From NCBI GenBank assembly GCA_021811185.1, contig JAJZPL010000003.1, positions 92,579-156,578 of the forward strand: a stretch of 64,000 nt of DNA, read 5' to 3'. The notes beneath the pieces are model-generated. The model did not search any database. It saw nothing but the letters and a program-made list of their open reading frames with translations, and was not told where the DNA came from. A program made the translations under genes and the position numbers. The DNA is from a bacterium (lineage in GTDB: Bacteria; Elusimicrobiota; Elusimicrobia; Elusimicrobiales; UBA9959). Below are positions 51,955-61,491 of this stretch, in pieces (within the stretch, counting starts at the first letter, position 1; every line of letters starts with the position of its first letter).

Positions 51955-52489
51955 ATTCAGCTCCTTTGCCGGCGCCGCTGTAAAAGCCGAGGATCAGCCC
52001 GAGCGCCACCGACCAGACCGCCGCCAGGCCTATCCGGAAGTCCGGCGGGAGCAGGAAGGTCACCGTGTGCGCCGGGATCCAGAACCAGAGCAGCGAAAGA
52101 AAAGCTTTGTCCAGGCCGGCCCAGTTGCGCCGCCCGTCGATAGCGCTGTCGCTCAGCCTGTGCGCGATAACGAGGAAGGGCCCGAACTGCAGGTTCATGA
52201 AAGCCGAGATCAGGAAAGCCCGCCCGAGAACGCCGGGCTCAGGCAGGAAGCCATGGGCGACCAGCCCTTCGGTAAAAGCGACGAAACCCACGAAAGCGTA
52301 TTTAATGCAGACGGCCAGGGCCGCCCAGCCCAGCGCCTTGAGCAGCGTGACCCGGGGGGAGAAGGGGGCGAAGAATCTGCGCGCCACCAGCCATTTGGAG
52401 GCGAGTTCTCCGAAAGTGCCCAGCACGGCGAACTGCGCCATGGCCGTAAGTATCGGGTGAGCCTGCACCAGTGAAATATAGAGCTCCAT
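51941..52489 (-). CDS. Mpv17/PMP22-like integral membrane protein
   Basis: The product is 182 residues with four to five hydrophobic segments. The C-terminal half shows the order of features known from the Mpv17/PMP22 family: an Arg/Leu-containing helix (FLISAFMNLQFGPFLVIAHR), a soluble loop with WAGLDKAFLSLLWFWIPAHT, then TFLLPPDFRIGLAAVWSVAL, which parallels the Trp-x-x-Pro...Asn-Phe-x-x-Val-Pro...Arg...Trp signature. In eukaryotes these are mitochondrial or peroxisomal membrane proteins. Assignment by eye only. It heads the operon with two zinc-ribbon genes. Confidence 0.6.
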   Translation of the reverse strand: MELYISLVQAHPILTAMAQFAVLGTFGELASKWLVARRFFAPFSPRVTLLKALGWAALAVCIKYAFVGFVAFTEGLVAHGFLPEPGVLGRAFLISAFMNLQFGPFLVIAHRLSDSAIDGRRNWAGLDKAFLSLLWFWIPAHTVTFLLPPDFRIGLAAVWSVALGLILGFYSGAGKGAEYAGI

Positions 52490-52569
52490 GGCTATATAAT
52501 ATCAATTTCGAAAAAGGCTTTGTATAATCTAGGCATCGGGAAAAACGGCAGGACCGGGAGGAGATTCAT

Positions 52570-54390
52570 ATGGCTGACCAGGCACAAGGCGTAAAGTGGG
52601 ATCTTAAAGGCTACTTCCCGTCGTTCAACGGGCCGGAAATGCTCAAATTCAAGACCAGGCTGGCGTCCGATATCACCAAACTGCAGAAGAAAGCTGAGGG
52701 CCTGGCGCCGCTCTCCGCGAAGACCGCGGGGGCCTGGGAAGAGCTGCTGCTGGCCGCCGAGGACGCCGAGACCCGCCTGGGGCACGTGCTCTCCTACGTC
52801 GGCTGCCTGGAGTCGGCGCACGCGGACAAAGAAGAATACGCCGCCGAGAGCGCGAAGCTCTACGGGCTGGCGGCGGAATACTCCAAGTTCGGCGTGGACC
52901 TGCTGCGCGCCTTCAAGGACGCGCCCGAGAAAGTTTTTGCCGCTTTCGTTAAAAGGGAAAAGCTGAAGCCGGTGGCGCATTCGCTGACCCGCGTACGCGA
53001 GCGCGCCCGCAGGACGATGACGCCCGCCGAGGAAAAGTTGGCCGCCGACCTGGGCGTGGACGGCTTCCAGTCCTGGGAACGGCTGTACAACAAGATCTCC
53101 TCCAAGCTGCAGTTCGACATGGCCTGGCCCGACGGCCGCAAAGAGCGCCTGCCCATCTCCCGCTGGCGCGCGCTGATGTCGGACGCCGACCGCAAGGTCG
53201 GGCGCGCCGCTTTCGAAGGCGGCAACAAGGCCTGGGCCGGGATAGAAGACTCCTGCGCCGCCGCGCTGAACGCCCTGGCCGGCACGCGCCTGGCGCTCAA
53301 CCGCCGCCGCGGCGTTAAGCATTACCTGGAGCCCGCGCTCTTCAGCGCCGGCATCAAGAAGCGCACGCTGGACGCCATGTACACGGCGGTGAACAGGAAC
53401 CTCGAGCCAGTCCGCGACATCCTGCGCGCGAAAGCGGCGGCAATGAACAGGAAGGGAATAGCCTTCTTCGAGCGCGAAGCCCCGCTGCCGCTTAAAGATT
53501 CCAAGACCTTCACCTGGGAGGAAGGGTCCGCGAAGGTGGACGCCGCTTTCAGCCGGGTCTACCCGGCGCTCGGGGCTTATTACCGGGATTTCCTCGACAA
53601 GAAATGGCTGGAGAGCGAAGCCCGCGGCGGCAAGCGGCCCGGCGCCTTCTGCACCGGGTCCAACCTGACCCGCGAACAGCAGGTATACATGACGTTCAAC
53701 GGCAGCCTCGGCGACGTGAACACGCTGGCGCACGAGATGGGCCACGCCTGGCACAGCCACCTGCTGAAGGAAATGCGACCCTGGGCCACCGAGTACCCCA
53801 TGACGCTGGCGGAAACCGCCTCCATCTTCGGCGAGCACCTGCTGGCCGAGGGCATCCAGTCCGACCCGGGCGTGAGCGAGGCCCAGAAGCTGATCATGCT
53901 GGACGAGTACCTCACCGGCGCGGCCGTGACCATCCTCGATATCACCGTGCGCTTCGAGTTCGAAAAGGCCTTTTACGACGAGCGGCAGAAGGGGGAGGTC
54001 TCCGTGACGCGCCTGAAGGAACTTATGACCGAGGCGCAGAAGAGGATCTTCGGCGGCGCGCTGGAACCCGGGGGCGAAGACCCGCTGTTCTGGGCCTCCA
54101 AGCTGCACTTCTATATGTCCGGGGTGTCTTTCTACAACTTCCCGTACACCTTCGGCTTCCTGATGGCCGCCACGCTGTTCCGCAAGTTCAAGTCCGAGGG
54201 GGCGGCCTTCCTGCCCAAGTACGAGGCCTTCCTGCGCCTGACCGGCTCGGACACGGCGGAGAACGTGGCGAAACGCAGCCTGGGAGCGGACATAGGCGAC
54301 TCCGCCTTCTGGGAAACCGCGATAAAAGGCCTGGCCGAACCTTTGGCCAGGTACAAAAAACTGCTGGAAGGGATAAAAACGGCCGCTTAG
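52570..54390 (+). CDS. pepF: M3 family oligoendopeptidase F-like
   Basis: The product is 606 residues, cytosolic. The zinc site is HEMGHAWHSH near residue 389, with the third ligand Glu downstream in the ETASIFGEHLL segment. FCTGSNLTREQQVYMTFNGS before the active site and FYMSGVSFYNFPYTFGFLMA after it are characteristic of the PepF/M3B group. It cleaves oligopeptides of limited length, supporting peptide turnover. A GGAGG ribosome site lies close to the ATG. Monocistronic, with a terminator downstream. Confidence 0.94.
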   Translation: MADQAQGVKWDLKGYFPSFNGPEMLKFKTRLASDITKLQKKAEGLAPLSAKTAGAWEELLLAAEDAETRLGHVLSYVGCLESAHADKEEYAAESAKLYGLAAEYSKFGVDLLRAFKDAPEKVFAAFVKREKLKPVAHSLTRVRERARRTMTPAEEKLAADLGVDGFQSWERLYNKISSKLQFDMAWPDGRKERLPISRWRALMSDADRKVGRAAFEGGNKAWAGIEDSCAAALNALAGTRLALNRRRGVKHYLEPALFSAGIKKRTLDAMYTAVNRNLEPVRDILRAKAAAMNRKGIAFFEREAPLPLKDSKTFTWEEGSAKVDAAFSRVYPALGAYYRDFLDKKWLESEARGGKRPGAFCTGSNLTREQQVYMTFNGSLGDVNTLAHEMGHAWHSHLLKEMRPWATEYPMTLAETASIFGEHLLAEGIQSDPGVSEAQKLIMLDEYLTGAAVTILDITVRFEFEKAFYDERQKGEVSVTRLKELMTEAQKRIFGGALEPGGEDPLFWASKLHFYMSGVSFYNFPYTFGFLMAATLFRKFKSEGAAFLPKYEAFLRLTGSDTAENVAKRSLGADIGDSAFWETAIKGLAEPLARYKKLLEGIKTAA

Positions 54391-54407
54391 CACGGCCATA
54401 AACAGAA

Positions 54408-54439
54408 AAATACCCCGGGACATGGATCCCGGGGTATTT
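54408..54439. terminator. Terminator between pepF and wrbA
   Basis: 13-bp AAATACCCCGGGA / TCCCGGGGTATTT stem, usable from both sides. Confidence 0.88.
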
Positions 54440-54450
54440 CTTTTACAGAA

Positions 54451-55074
54451 TCATCCTATCTTAAAACCCGCCATTCTTTCCGCCAGCCGGGCGACGTACC
54501 TGCCCTGGTAGCGCGCGCCGTCCAGCTCGTTCTTGCTGGGCAGCCTTTCGCCCTGGCCTCCGGCGATGGTGCTGGCGCCGTAGGGGGAACAGCCCGTGAG
54601 CTCGGTTACGCCCATCTGCCCCTGGAAAGTATAGGGCAGCCCGGCTATAACCATGCCCTGGTGAAGCAACGTGGTATGGAAAGAGAGGATAGTGGATTCC
54701 TGCCCGCCGTGCTGCGTGGCGGAACTGGCGATAACGCTGCCCACCTTGCCGGCCAGCGCGCCTTTCAGCCAGAGGCCGCCGGTAGAATCGAGGAACTGCC
54801 GCATCTGCCCGCACATATTGCCGAAGCGGGTCGGCGTGCCGAAGATTATCGCGTCGGCCGCCGCCAGGTCTTCCGGCGTGCAGACCTCCACCGCGGCCTG
54901 CGCCTTCTGCGCCTCCACGGCCCCCATCTTGGCCAGCACGTCGGCCGGCAGGGTTTCAGGAACCCGCTTTATGGTCACCTGCGCGCCCGGCACGGACCTG
55001 GCGCCCTCGGCGGCGGCCTGGACCATCTGGTAAATATGCCCGTACATCGAATAATAAGCTATCAGTATTTTCAT
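54451..55074 (-). CDS. wrbA: NAD(P)H:quinone oxidoreductase WrbA
   Basis: The product is 207 residues from the ATG at 55074 (GGAGGAAAA just upstream); longer in-frame readings include the terminator region and are rejected. Flavodoxin-like fold: FMN phosphate loop [31 protein letters not shown], and [20 protein letters not shown], the WrbA signature. It reduces quinones by two electrons and limits redox cycling. Confidence 0.95.
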   Translation of the reverse strand: MKILIAYYSMYGHIYQMVQAAAEGARSVPGAQVTIKRVPETLPADVLAKMGAVEAQKAQAAVEVCTPEDLAAADAIIFGTPTRFGNMCGQMRQFLDSTGGLWLKGALAGKVGSVIASSATQHGGQESTILSFHTTLLHQGMVIAGLPYTFQGQMGVTELTGCSPYGASTIAGGQGERLPSKNELDGARYQGRYVARLAERMAGFKIG

Positions 55075-55130
55075 TTTTCCTCCGGTTAAAGTTCCATCCA
55101 ATTCAGCCCCACCCGTGCAGTTTACAATAA

Positions 55131-55157
55131 AAAACGCCCCGTTGCGCGGGGCGTTTT
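55131..55157 (-). terminator. Terminator of the secreted peptidase-like gene
   Basis: AAAACGCCCCG stem against CGGGGCGTTTT, T-run on the minus strand. Confidence 0.85.
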
Positions 55158-55180
55158 CAGTTCGGAAGATCCGGGAGGGA

Positions 55181-56122
55181 TCAGTCGTCGGTCGTGATCC
55201 CGTTAAAGAAGCCGCGGTTGAGCACGGTGCTCTCCACGGGAACTGCGGGAGCCTGGGGGATGACATGGGTCCAGAACCTGGGGCTGAGCATGGCGCCGGT
55301 GTTCAGGTATTTCTGGTCCGCGGAGTAGATAACGTTGCAGTCGCGTTTGCCGGGCATGTTGTCGGGGCAGCCGAACTTGCTGAACACGGCGTAGCGGTAA
55401 TCGAACCCGCCCTCGCCGGCGGCGGCGCGGCCCTGCGAGGAAAAATATTTAAAGCCTATCACGCCGGCGCCGTACTTGGGCAGGACCTTGCCGGCCTTGT
55501 CGATATACCCCATAAAGGTCACGGCGTGCCCGGTCTTGGTGGTGCGGTTGATATTGACGAAATCCCCCGGGGTGAGGTTCTCGAAAGTCCGGCGCTCGCC
55601 CATGCCGAAGTTGATCAGCGCGTCGGCGGTACCGTTGGCGTTGAAAGCGGGATTGACCCAGATATGGCCCTTCAGGTCGGTCACGCTGAGTCCTTCGAAG
55701 CTGCGCTTGGGGAGGTAATCGTAAACGGAGTAATCGCCGGTCTCTTTGGCGTAAATATCGAAAGCTGTAAGGATGATCTCCATCTGGGCGGCCACGCACA
55801 TGGTGAGCGGGGCGTGGCGGGCGGTGATCACGCCGTAGGTATGGTACTGGATGTCGTGCGTAAGGATGGAATTGATATCGTAACCGAGCAGGCCGTAGTT
55901 GGCGCTCAGGTAGGCTATGGCCTTAAGGACATAGGCGTTAAAATATTTATCGCCGGCGGGCTGTCCCGCGCGAAGGGGGATGGAAACGGCGGGGACCGGG
56001 ACGGCTGGGAGTTCCCGCAGGGTTTCAAGCGTTACACTTTCCAGGGCAAACTGCGGTTGGGCGGCGAACGCGGCGCCGGGGATAAGAAAAAGGAAAGGAA
56101 GAAGAAGTTTATACATTGACAT
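55181..56122 (-). CDS. Secreted papain/NlpC-like protein, predicted
   Basis: The product is 313 residues with a signal peptide ([15 protein letters not shown]). No named family can be fixed by eye. A plausible Cys/His dyad is [15 protein letters not shown], where Cys begins a long helix, and [11 protein letters not shown], where His leads a strand, with [12 protein letters not shown] between them; this order matches papain-like amidases and peptidases of the CHAP/NlpC kind. Two further Cys near the C-terminus may form a disulfide. An in-frame ATG six bases downstream is an alternative start. Own promoter (TATAAT ~30 bases upstream) and terminator. Confidence 0.68.
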   Translation of the reverse strand: MSMYKLLLPFLFLIPGAAFAAQPQFALESVTLETLRELPAVPVPAVSIPLRAGQPAGDKYFNAYVLKAIAYLSANYGLLGYDINSILTHDIQYHTYGVITARHAPLTMCVAAQMEIILTAFDIYAKETGDYSVYDYLPKRSFEGLSVTDLKGHIWVNPAFNANGTADALINFGMGERRTFENLTPGDFVNINRTTKTGHAVTFMGYIDKAGKVLPKYGAGVIGFKYFSSQGRAAAGEGGFDYRYAVFSKFGCPDNMPGKRDCNVIYSADQKYLNTGAMLSPRFWTHVIPQAPAVPVESTVLNRGFFNGITTDD

Positions 56123-56204
56123 TGCTCAAGCCGGCCGTCTATCCCAATTATACAACTTCAAAGGCGCCTGTCAACACTTTCGGCGCCGGGCTGCGGCAGT
56201 ACGC

Positions 56205-56936
56205 TTAATCGATACGGCCGATAAGGCGCAGTATGCCGTCCAGGATAGTCCAGGGATTGGGAGGGCAGCCGGGGATATAAAGGTCTACGTGAATGTCCTT
56301 AGGAATCCCCGCGCATTCTTCGTGGCCAGCGTAGGGCCCGCCCGATATGGCGCAGGCGCCGCAGGCGATCACCACTTTCGGGCTTGAGACCGCAACGTAG
56401 GTCTTGCGCAGCGCCAGTTCCATGTTCTTCGTTACCGGCCCGGTCACCAGCAGCCCGTCGGCGTGGCGCGGGGAGGCCACAAACTGCAGGCCGAACCGCC
56501 CGATGTCGAAGCCCAGGGTCTGCAGCACGTTGCAGTCGGCCTCGCAGCCGCCGCAGCCGCCGGCGCTGACCTGGCGCAGCCGGAACGAGCGGCCGAAAAT
56601 GCCGCGCAGTTCGGCGCCCAGGGCCTCGGCCCTTTTAAACTCGCCCTTGCCGATCAGGAGGCCGTCCCGGCTGCCGGCACAGAGCCGGTACCCCCGGCCG
56701 AACTGCACCGCCTCGGGGGCGGCCTTGGCGCAGTCGCCGCAAAAAACGCAGCGGCCCAGGTCCAGCCCCGCCCCGTCGGTAATGGCGCCGTAAGGGCAGG
56801 CGGCGGCGGCTTTCTCCAGTTTTAGGGAGCTGAGCTTCGGCAGCCCCAGGTAACGCGGAGAAAGCTTCATGTCCGCCGCCGGGAAAGGCATGGTCCTGTA
56901 GCCTTGCTTAAGTCTCGCCAGGAACGACTTTATCAT
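56205..56936 (-). CDS. ehrS: Ehr-like small subunit: ferredoxin domain fused to NuoB/HyfI-type domain
   Basis: The product is 243 residues from the ATG at 56936; a TTG further up is less likely because the ATG overlaps the previous stop (ATGA). The N-terminal ferredoxin-like part has Cys47 (ACPYG) and Cys63/66/69 (CVFCGDC), enough for one [4Fe-4S] cluster; the Cys that would serve a second is Ala (KAAPEA). The C-terminal part keeps the proximal-cluster cysteines: GGCGGCE (128, 131), GACAISGG (195) and PGCPPNPW (224). So the electron path to the large subunit is intact. Last gene of the six-gene complex. Confidence 0.9.
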   Translation of the reverse strand: MIKSFLARLKQGYRTMPFPAADMKLSPRYLGLPKLSSLKLEKAAAACPYGAITDGAGLDLGRCVFCGDCAKAAPEAVQFGRGYRLCAGSRDGLLIGKGEFKRAEALGAELRGIFGRSFRLRQVSAGGCGGCEADCNVLQTLGFDIGRFGLQFVASPRHADGLLVTGPVTKNMELALRKTYVAVSSPKVVIACGACAISGGPYAGHEECAGIPKDIHVDLYIPGCPPNPWTILDGILRLIGRID

Positions 56937-58384
56937 AAGTCCCGCCCGCAATAGGAAAGATTAAAACTTTTGTTGCAGAGGGGAAAATCCGAGATCTCGC
57001 CGCCCCGGAGCGCCATGGCCAGCGCCTGCCAGTTATGAAAAGAAGGGTCCACCACTTTATAATGACTGAACTTCCCGTCCGCGCCCGTCACCGCAAAATG
57101 GCAGATCTGCCCGCGCCAGCCTTCCACAAGCGAGAGCGCGGCGCCGCCCGGCTTAAGCCCGCCGCACTCCGCGCTTACCGGGCCTTCGGGCAGGGCGTCC
57201 AGCCAGCCCGCCACGAGTTCGGAGGATTTCTGGATCTCCAGCCAGCGCACGTAGGCGCGGGAGTAGACATCCCCGCTGCCGGAGACGGACATGGTGAAGC
57301 CTTCATAAGGGCCGTAAGGGAAATTGCGGCGGGTATCCAGGCCCACGCCGGAAGCCCTGGCCGCAGGACCTACGATGCCCAGCCCCTCGGCCATCTGCTT
57401 GGTGAGCACACCGGTCCCGTCGAACCTGTCGCTGACCGAGTTCGTCTCCCAGAGCAGCGAAACGGCGTTCTCTACGTCGCGGTAGGTATTGTCCAGCCGC
57501 AGCTTAAGTTCCTTGATGAGCGCGAAATCCAGGTCGAAGGCCACGCCGCCGGGCCTGAGCATGTTCCGGCCGAACCGGTTGCCGCAGACCAGCGCGGTCA
57601 TGTTGAGGAAGTCCCCGCGCAGGCGGCCGCAGAAAGAGGCGGTGGGCAGGTAGGCTACGTCGCCGGCCAGCGCGCCGAGGTCGCCGGTGTGGTTGGCCAG
57701 GCGCTCCAGCTCCAGCATCAGGCCGCGCAGCGCCTGCGCCCTGGGGGGCACGTTCACGCCCGCAAGGGCCTCGACGGCGCCGCAGTAAGCCCAGGCGTGT
57801 CCTATAGTGGTATCACCGGCCAGGGTTTCGGCGTAATGGATAGAGCGGCCGTCCGGCCCCCCGATGATCTTTTTCTCCACGCCGCGGTGCTGGTAGCCCA
57901 GCATGATCTCCAGATGGAAGACCCGCTCGCCGTGGCACTGGAACCGAAAATGCCCCGGTTCGATGACGCCGGCGTGCACCGGTCCCACGGCCACCTCGTG
58001 CACCTGGCTGCCGTGCACTGTAAAGAAATCCGCCACGCCCGGCGTGGAGCCCGGAGTGTTGAAACGTATGGGTTTAAGCCAGGGATGGCCCTCGGGCTTA
58101 AGCCCGCTCTGCTCGTAGATCTCGCGCTCGAACAGGTGCAGCTGCGGAAAGGAGGGGGTAAGGGACCTGAAGGGCCCGATAACGGCCGTGGAATACACCT
58201 CGGCCCGGCCGTCGCGGTCGAAAGCTATGGCCATAACGAGGCGGTACGCCCCGCCTTCTGGCACGGCGAAGTAAGCCACAGCGCGGCCTCCGGCGGCCAG
58301 CCGCGAAGCCACCGCGTCGAAGAACAGCCCCGAGTCCATGTCGGCGGGGGCGAAGTCGAAACTGGTCATGGTCTCTATTTTCAT
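56933..58384 (-). CDS. ehrL: Ehr-like large subunit: fused NuoC/NuoD-type (HyfG-like), Ni ligands absent
   Basis: The product is 483 residues. The first ~130 are a NuoC-like domain ([20 protein letters not shown]); the rest matches the hydrogenase/NuoD large subunit ([31 protein letters not shown]). Where a NiFe hydrogenase has the N-terminal CxxC pair, this protein reads [14 protein letters not shown] (188-201), and the C-terminal CxxC is DPSFHNW (446-452). Both pairs of Ni-binding Cys are therefore missing. This is the defining trait of Ehr complexes, which cannot be ordinary hydrogenases. Overlaps its neighbours by ATGA on both sides. Confidence 0.9.
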   Translation of the reverse strand: MKIETMTSFDFAPADMDSGLFFDAVASRLAAGGRAVAYFAVPEGGAYRLVMAIAFDRDGRAEVYSTAVIGPFRSLTPSFPQLHLFEREIYEQSGLKPEGHPWLKPIRFNTPGSTPGVADFFTVHGSQVHEVAVGPVHAGVIEPGHFRFQCHGERVFHLEIMLGYQHRGVEKKIIGGPDGRSIHYAETLAGDTTIGHAWAYCGAVEALAGVNVPPRAQALRGLMLELERLANHTGDLGALAGDVAYLPTASFCGRLRGDFLNMTALVCGNRFGRNMLRPGGVAFDLDFALIKELKLRLDNTYRDVENAVSLLWETNSVSDRFDGTGVLTKQMAEGLGIVGPAARASGVGLDTRRNFPYGPYEGFTMSVSGSGDVYSRAYVRWLEIQKSSELVAGWLDALPEGPVSAECGGLKPGGAALSLVEGWRGQICHFAVTGADGKFSHYKVVDPSFHNWQALAMALRGGEISDFPLCNKSFNLSYCGRDL

Positions 58385-59901
58385 AGCTTGCCCGCCACGC
58401 CTTGCGCGGCCCTATTTATTAATTCGTTAAGCCAGCCCGGCATGTAAAGGCCGGCCAGCATCACGCAGGCGAAGAAGAAAGCGGCAGGGACCAGCATGCC
58501 GCCCGGTTCCACGAAAGACTTCTCGCCGGGCTTCTCGGCGCGCTCGCCGAAGGTCATGGAGATAAAAACATTGGCCATCCCGGCGAAAAGGATAGCCAGG
58601 AAGAACAGGTAGGCCCCGGCAAGCCAGTAATGCTTAAGCGCCAGCGCTTCCTTGAGGATCAGGAACTTGGCCAGGAACACTCCGGAGGGAGGCGTGCCGG
58701 TGATGATGAAGAACCCGCCCAGCCAGAGCGCGGCGGTCTTGGGCGCGCGGCGCCACAGGCCCTTCACGTCCGCGATGCGCTTGGTCTTCTCGGCCGCCAG
58801 CACCACGCCGGAAGTGAAGAACAGGCCGGCCTTGGCGAGGGAATGGCTGAGCGCGCCCAGCATGGCGCCGAAGATGCCCGCGCCGCCCAGGCCCACGCCC
58901 AGCGCCAGGATGCCCATATGCTCTATGCTGGAGTAAGCCAGGAGGCGCTTATAGTCGCGCTGGCCCAGCATGAACAGCGCGGCGGTGACCATGGAAAAAA
59001 GCCCGAAAAGCATGAGTATCCCGCCGGTAAAATCAGCGAGGCCCGCCCGCGCGCAGACGGCGTTGACGCGCAGCACGCCGAGGAACGCGCAGTTGAGCAG
59101 CGCGCCGGAAAGCAAGGCCGACACCACCGCCGGGGCCTCGCTGTGCGCGTCGGGCAGCCAGGTGTGGAAGGGGGAAAGCCCCATCTTGGTGCCGTAGCCC
59201 ACGAAAAGGAAAAGGAAAGCGGCCTTGAGCAGCGGCTTGTCCAGCGAGGCAGCCTGCGCCAGCAGCCCGCCGATGTCCAGCCCGGCCCCGGCCTTTATGC
59301 CGGCGGCGCCCAGGAACAGGTTGCCCATCAGCGCGAGCGCAATGCCCACCGAACAGATCAGCAGGTACTTCCAGGTGGCTTCCAGCGAGCGCTTGTGCCG
59401 GTGAAAGTAAATGAGGGGGGCGGAAAGCAGCGTGGTCGCTTCAACCGAGGCCCACAGCAGGCCCATGTGGCGGCTGGCCGTGACGGCCGTCATGGCGGCC
59501 AGGAACAGCAGCAGGCAGCCGGTAAACACGGCCTCCGGCGCGTTGTTGAAGATGAAGCCGTCGGCGGCCTCCTCGCCGGGGTCGCGCTTCTCGAGCGCCA
59601 GGTAGGTGACCGCGTACTGCGAAGCGCCCAGGAACAGCAGCGAAGTTATGCCAAGGAAGAGAAGCCCGAGCGGGTCGTAGGCGAACCACAGAGCCGCCGG
59701 TTCCCGCACGGGCGCCTGGACAACGGCGGCAATAAGGGGACTAAAAGGATTGCCTACGATGGACTTACCTATTACGAAAACGGCCAGAAGGAAATGAACG
59801 CGGGCCGTCCAGAGCAGCAGCGTCCGGCGGGCGGCGTCGCCCCGTATCAGGAAAGCCAGCAGCCCGGCGGCCAGCGGCATGAGCATCAGCGCGTTGATCA
59901 T
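58381..59901 (-). CDS. ehrD: Antiporter-like membrane subunit (HyfF/NuoN type)
   Basis: The product is 506 residues from the ATG at 59901; the frame extends upstream antisense to the next gene without coding signal. About 14 hydrophobic helices. The Mrp/complex I antiporter core is FLFVGYGTKMGLSPFHTWLP with AHSEAPAVVSALLSG and YSSIEHMGILALG, including the Lys and His of the central relay. It should carry ion translocation. ATGA overlap with the HyfE-like gene upstream and with ehrL downstream. Confidence 0.9.
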   Translation of the reverse strand: MINALMLMPLAAGLLAFLIRGDAARRTLLLWTARVHFLLAVFVIGKSIVGNPFSPLIAAVVQAPVREPAALWFAYDPLGLLFLGITSLLFLGASQYAVTYLALEKRDPGEEAADGFIFNNAPEAVFTGCLLLFLAAMTAVTASRHMGLLWASVEATTLLSAPLIYFHRHKRSLEATWKYLLICSVGIALALMGNLFLGAAGIKAGAGLDIGGLLAQAASLDKPLLKAAFLFLFVGYGTKMGLSPFHTWLPDAHSEAPAVVSALLSGALLNCAFLGVLRVNAVCARAGLADFTGGILMLFGLFSMVTAALFMLGQRDYKRLLAYSSIEHMGILALGVGLGGAGIFGAMLGALSHSLAKAGLFFTSGVVLAAEKTKRIADVKGLWRRAPKTAALWLGGFFIITGTPPSGVFLAKFLILKEALALKHYWLAGAYLFFLAILFAGMANVFISMTFGERAEKPGEKSFVEPGGMLVPAAFFFACVMLAGLYMPGWLNELINRAAQGVAGKL

Positions 59902-60563
59902 TTGCCGTACTCCCCGCGGCGCCAGTCGTTCAGCTCCGAAAGCTCCGCCGTATCGATGTGGTCGAACTCGCGGCTGATATGGAAGATGGCGATACCCATC
60001 ACGAACACGGCCACGAACACGTCCAGGAGGATCGCCAGTTCCACCATCATGGGCTGTTCCACGAACAGCGCCAGCCCGAAGATGTAGATGCCGTTCTCGA
60101 TCACCAGGTAGCCCAGCACCTGGGTGATGGCCTTGCTGCGCGTGGTGATCAAGAGGAAGCCGGTGAAGATGGTGGCGAGCGAGGCCGGGACGATCCAGGC
60201 GATCTCGGTCTCGGGCAGCGGCAGGCGCGAGCCCAGCCACGACGAGGCGATGAAGGCGCCGAGGCAGAGCATGATGGACGCCGGGTAGCTGATCAGCGGC
60301 TCCACGTCCTTGCGCGCGCCGGATTTATCCCTGGCCCGCATGAGCAGCCAGGGGAAGACCGCGCCTTTGAGCGTGACGATGACGCCGGCGAAGACCAGCG
60401 CGCGGACCGGGGGGGCGCCGTGCACGGCCAAGAGCGGCAGCATGCCGGCCACCACGCCCTGGAGCGCCACCAGCTTTATGCAGGAGGACAGCGAGCCGGT
60501 CACGGCCAGGGCCAGGTCCAGCAGGATCACGAAAACGATTATCAGTTCGGCGAAAGTATGCAT
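59898..60563 (-). CDS. ehrC: HyfE/NuoK-like membrane subunit
   Basis: The product is 221 residues with seven hydrophobic segments. The C-terminal half matches NuoK: LGYLVIENGIYIFGL with the membrane Glu, and MMVELAILLDVFVAVFVMGI with the second Glu, both conserved in proton-translocating K subunits. Related to HyfE of hydrogenase-4. Lies 10 bases after the HyfC-like gene. Confidence 0.88.
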   Translation of the reverse strand: MHTFAELIIVFVILLDLALAVTGSLSSCIKLVALQGVVAGMLPLLAVHGAPPVRALVFAGVIVTLKGAVFPWLLMRARDKSGARKDVEPLISYPASIMLCLGAFIASSWLGSRLPLPETEIAWIVPASLATIFTGFLLITTRSKAITQVLGYLVIENGIYIFGLALFVEQPMMVELAILLDVFVAVFVMGIAIFHISREFDHIDTAELSELNDWRRGEYGK

Positions 60564-60573
60564 TTAAATTCTC

Positions 60574-61491
60574 TTATCTTCCCATCTGAAAGATCAGCGC
60601 CAGGGCCGAAAAAGCGAAAGCGGTGATAAGCATGTACGGGACCTTGAGCAGGCGCAGCCTGGCGATCACGGACTCCGTTACGCCCACCGCCGCGGCCACC
60701 GCCAGGATCAGCAGCACGTACAGGCCGCAGTCGTAGGCCCAGGAGCCTGAATGCCGCGGCAGGAGCATGCAGGCGATCAGCGACGAGAAAAGCCAGAGCT
60801 TCAGCGAGGCGCCGTAAAGGATATAGGCCAGGTCCGGCCCGCTGTGGTCCAGGATCATCGCCTCGTGGATCATCGTAAGTTCGAGGTGCGTGTTTGGGTC
60901 GTCGGCGGGAACGCGGGAGTTCTCGCAGAGGAGCACTATAAAGAAGGAAGCGGTCAGCAGCGCCAGCACCGGGGCCGCGGTGCGCCAGATGTCCCCGGTG
61001 AGGGACCCGAACATGCCTGCCAGCGAGGTCTGCCCGGTAACGCGGGCCAGCGCGGCCAGCCCCAGGAAGAAAGCGGGCTCGGCGAAAACCGCGAACTGCA
61101 TTTCGCGGCTCGCGCCCATCCCCTCGAAAGCGGAACCGGTATCCAGCGCGGCCAGTACCGTGACGAACCTGGCCAGCCCCAGCAGATAGATGATGAAGAT
61201 GAAGTCCCCGTCGAAAGCCAGGAAGGACGGCCGGCCGGCGAAGGGCAGCACCGCCAGCGCCGTGACCAGCGCCGCCGCGGAGATGACCGGGCCCGCCTTG
61301 AAGACCCAGGTGGTGGTAGCGCTGTAGACCGGAGTTTTGGCGAAAAGTTTGTACAGGTCGAAGTAAAGCTGCAGCAGCGGCTGCCCGCGGCGCCCGGCAA
61401 AAAAAGCCTTAACCCGGTTTATCACGCCCGGCAGCAGCGGCGCCAGCAGCATGGCGGCGAGATACTGGGAAAGTGGTCTTACAATTTCCAT
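60574..61491 (-). CDS. ehrB: HyfC/NuoH-like membrane subunit
   Basis: The product is 305 residues with eight hydrophobic segments. NuoH/HyfC landmarks are LLQLYFDLYKLFAK in the first loop, DTGSAFEGMGASREMQFAVF, and NPNTHLELTMIHEAMILDHS-like acidic loop (here from DDPNTHLELTMIHEAMILD). This subunit joins the peripheral arm to the membrane arm and lines the quinone-like cavity. Overlaps the HyfB-like gene by 13 bases. Confidence 0.92.
   Translation of the reverse strand: MEIVRPLSQYLAAMLLAPLLPGVINRVKAFFAGRRGQPLLQLYFDLYKLFAKTPVYSATTTWVFKAGPVISAAALVTALAVLPFAGRPSFLAFDGDFIFIIYLLGLARFVTVLAALDTGSAFEGMGASREMQFAVFAEPAFFLGLAALARVTGQTSLAGMFGSLTGDIWRTAAPVLALLTASFFIVLLCENSRVPADDPNTHLELTMIHEAMILDHSGPDLAYILYGASLKLWLFSSLIACMLLPRHSGSWAYDCGLYVLLILAVAAAVGVTESVIARLRLLKVPYMLITAFAFSALALIFQMGR

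Noticed and set aside
54451..55266. Longer WrbA start
   Set aside because: The extra 64 codons cover the upstream terminator hairpin; the ATG at 55074 has a strong ribosome site and begins the flavodoxin fold.
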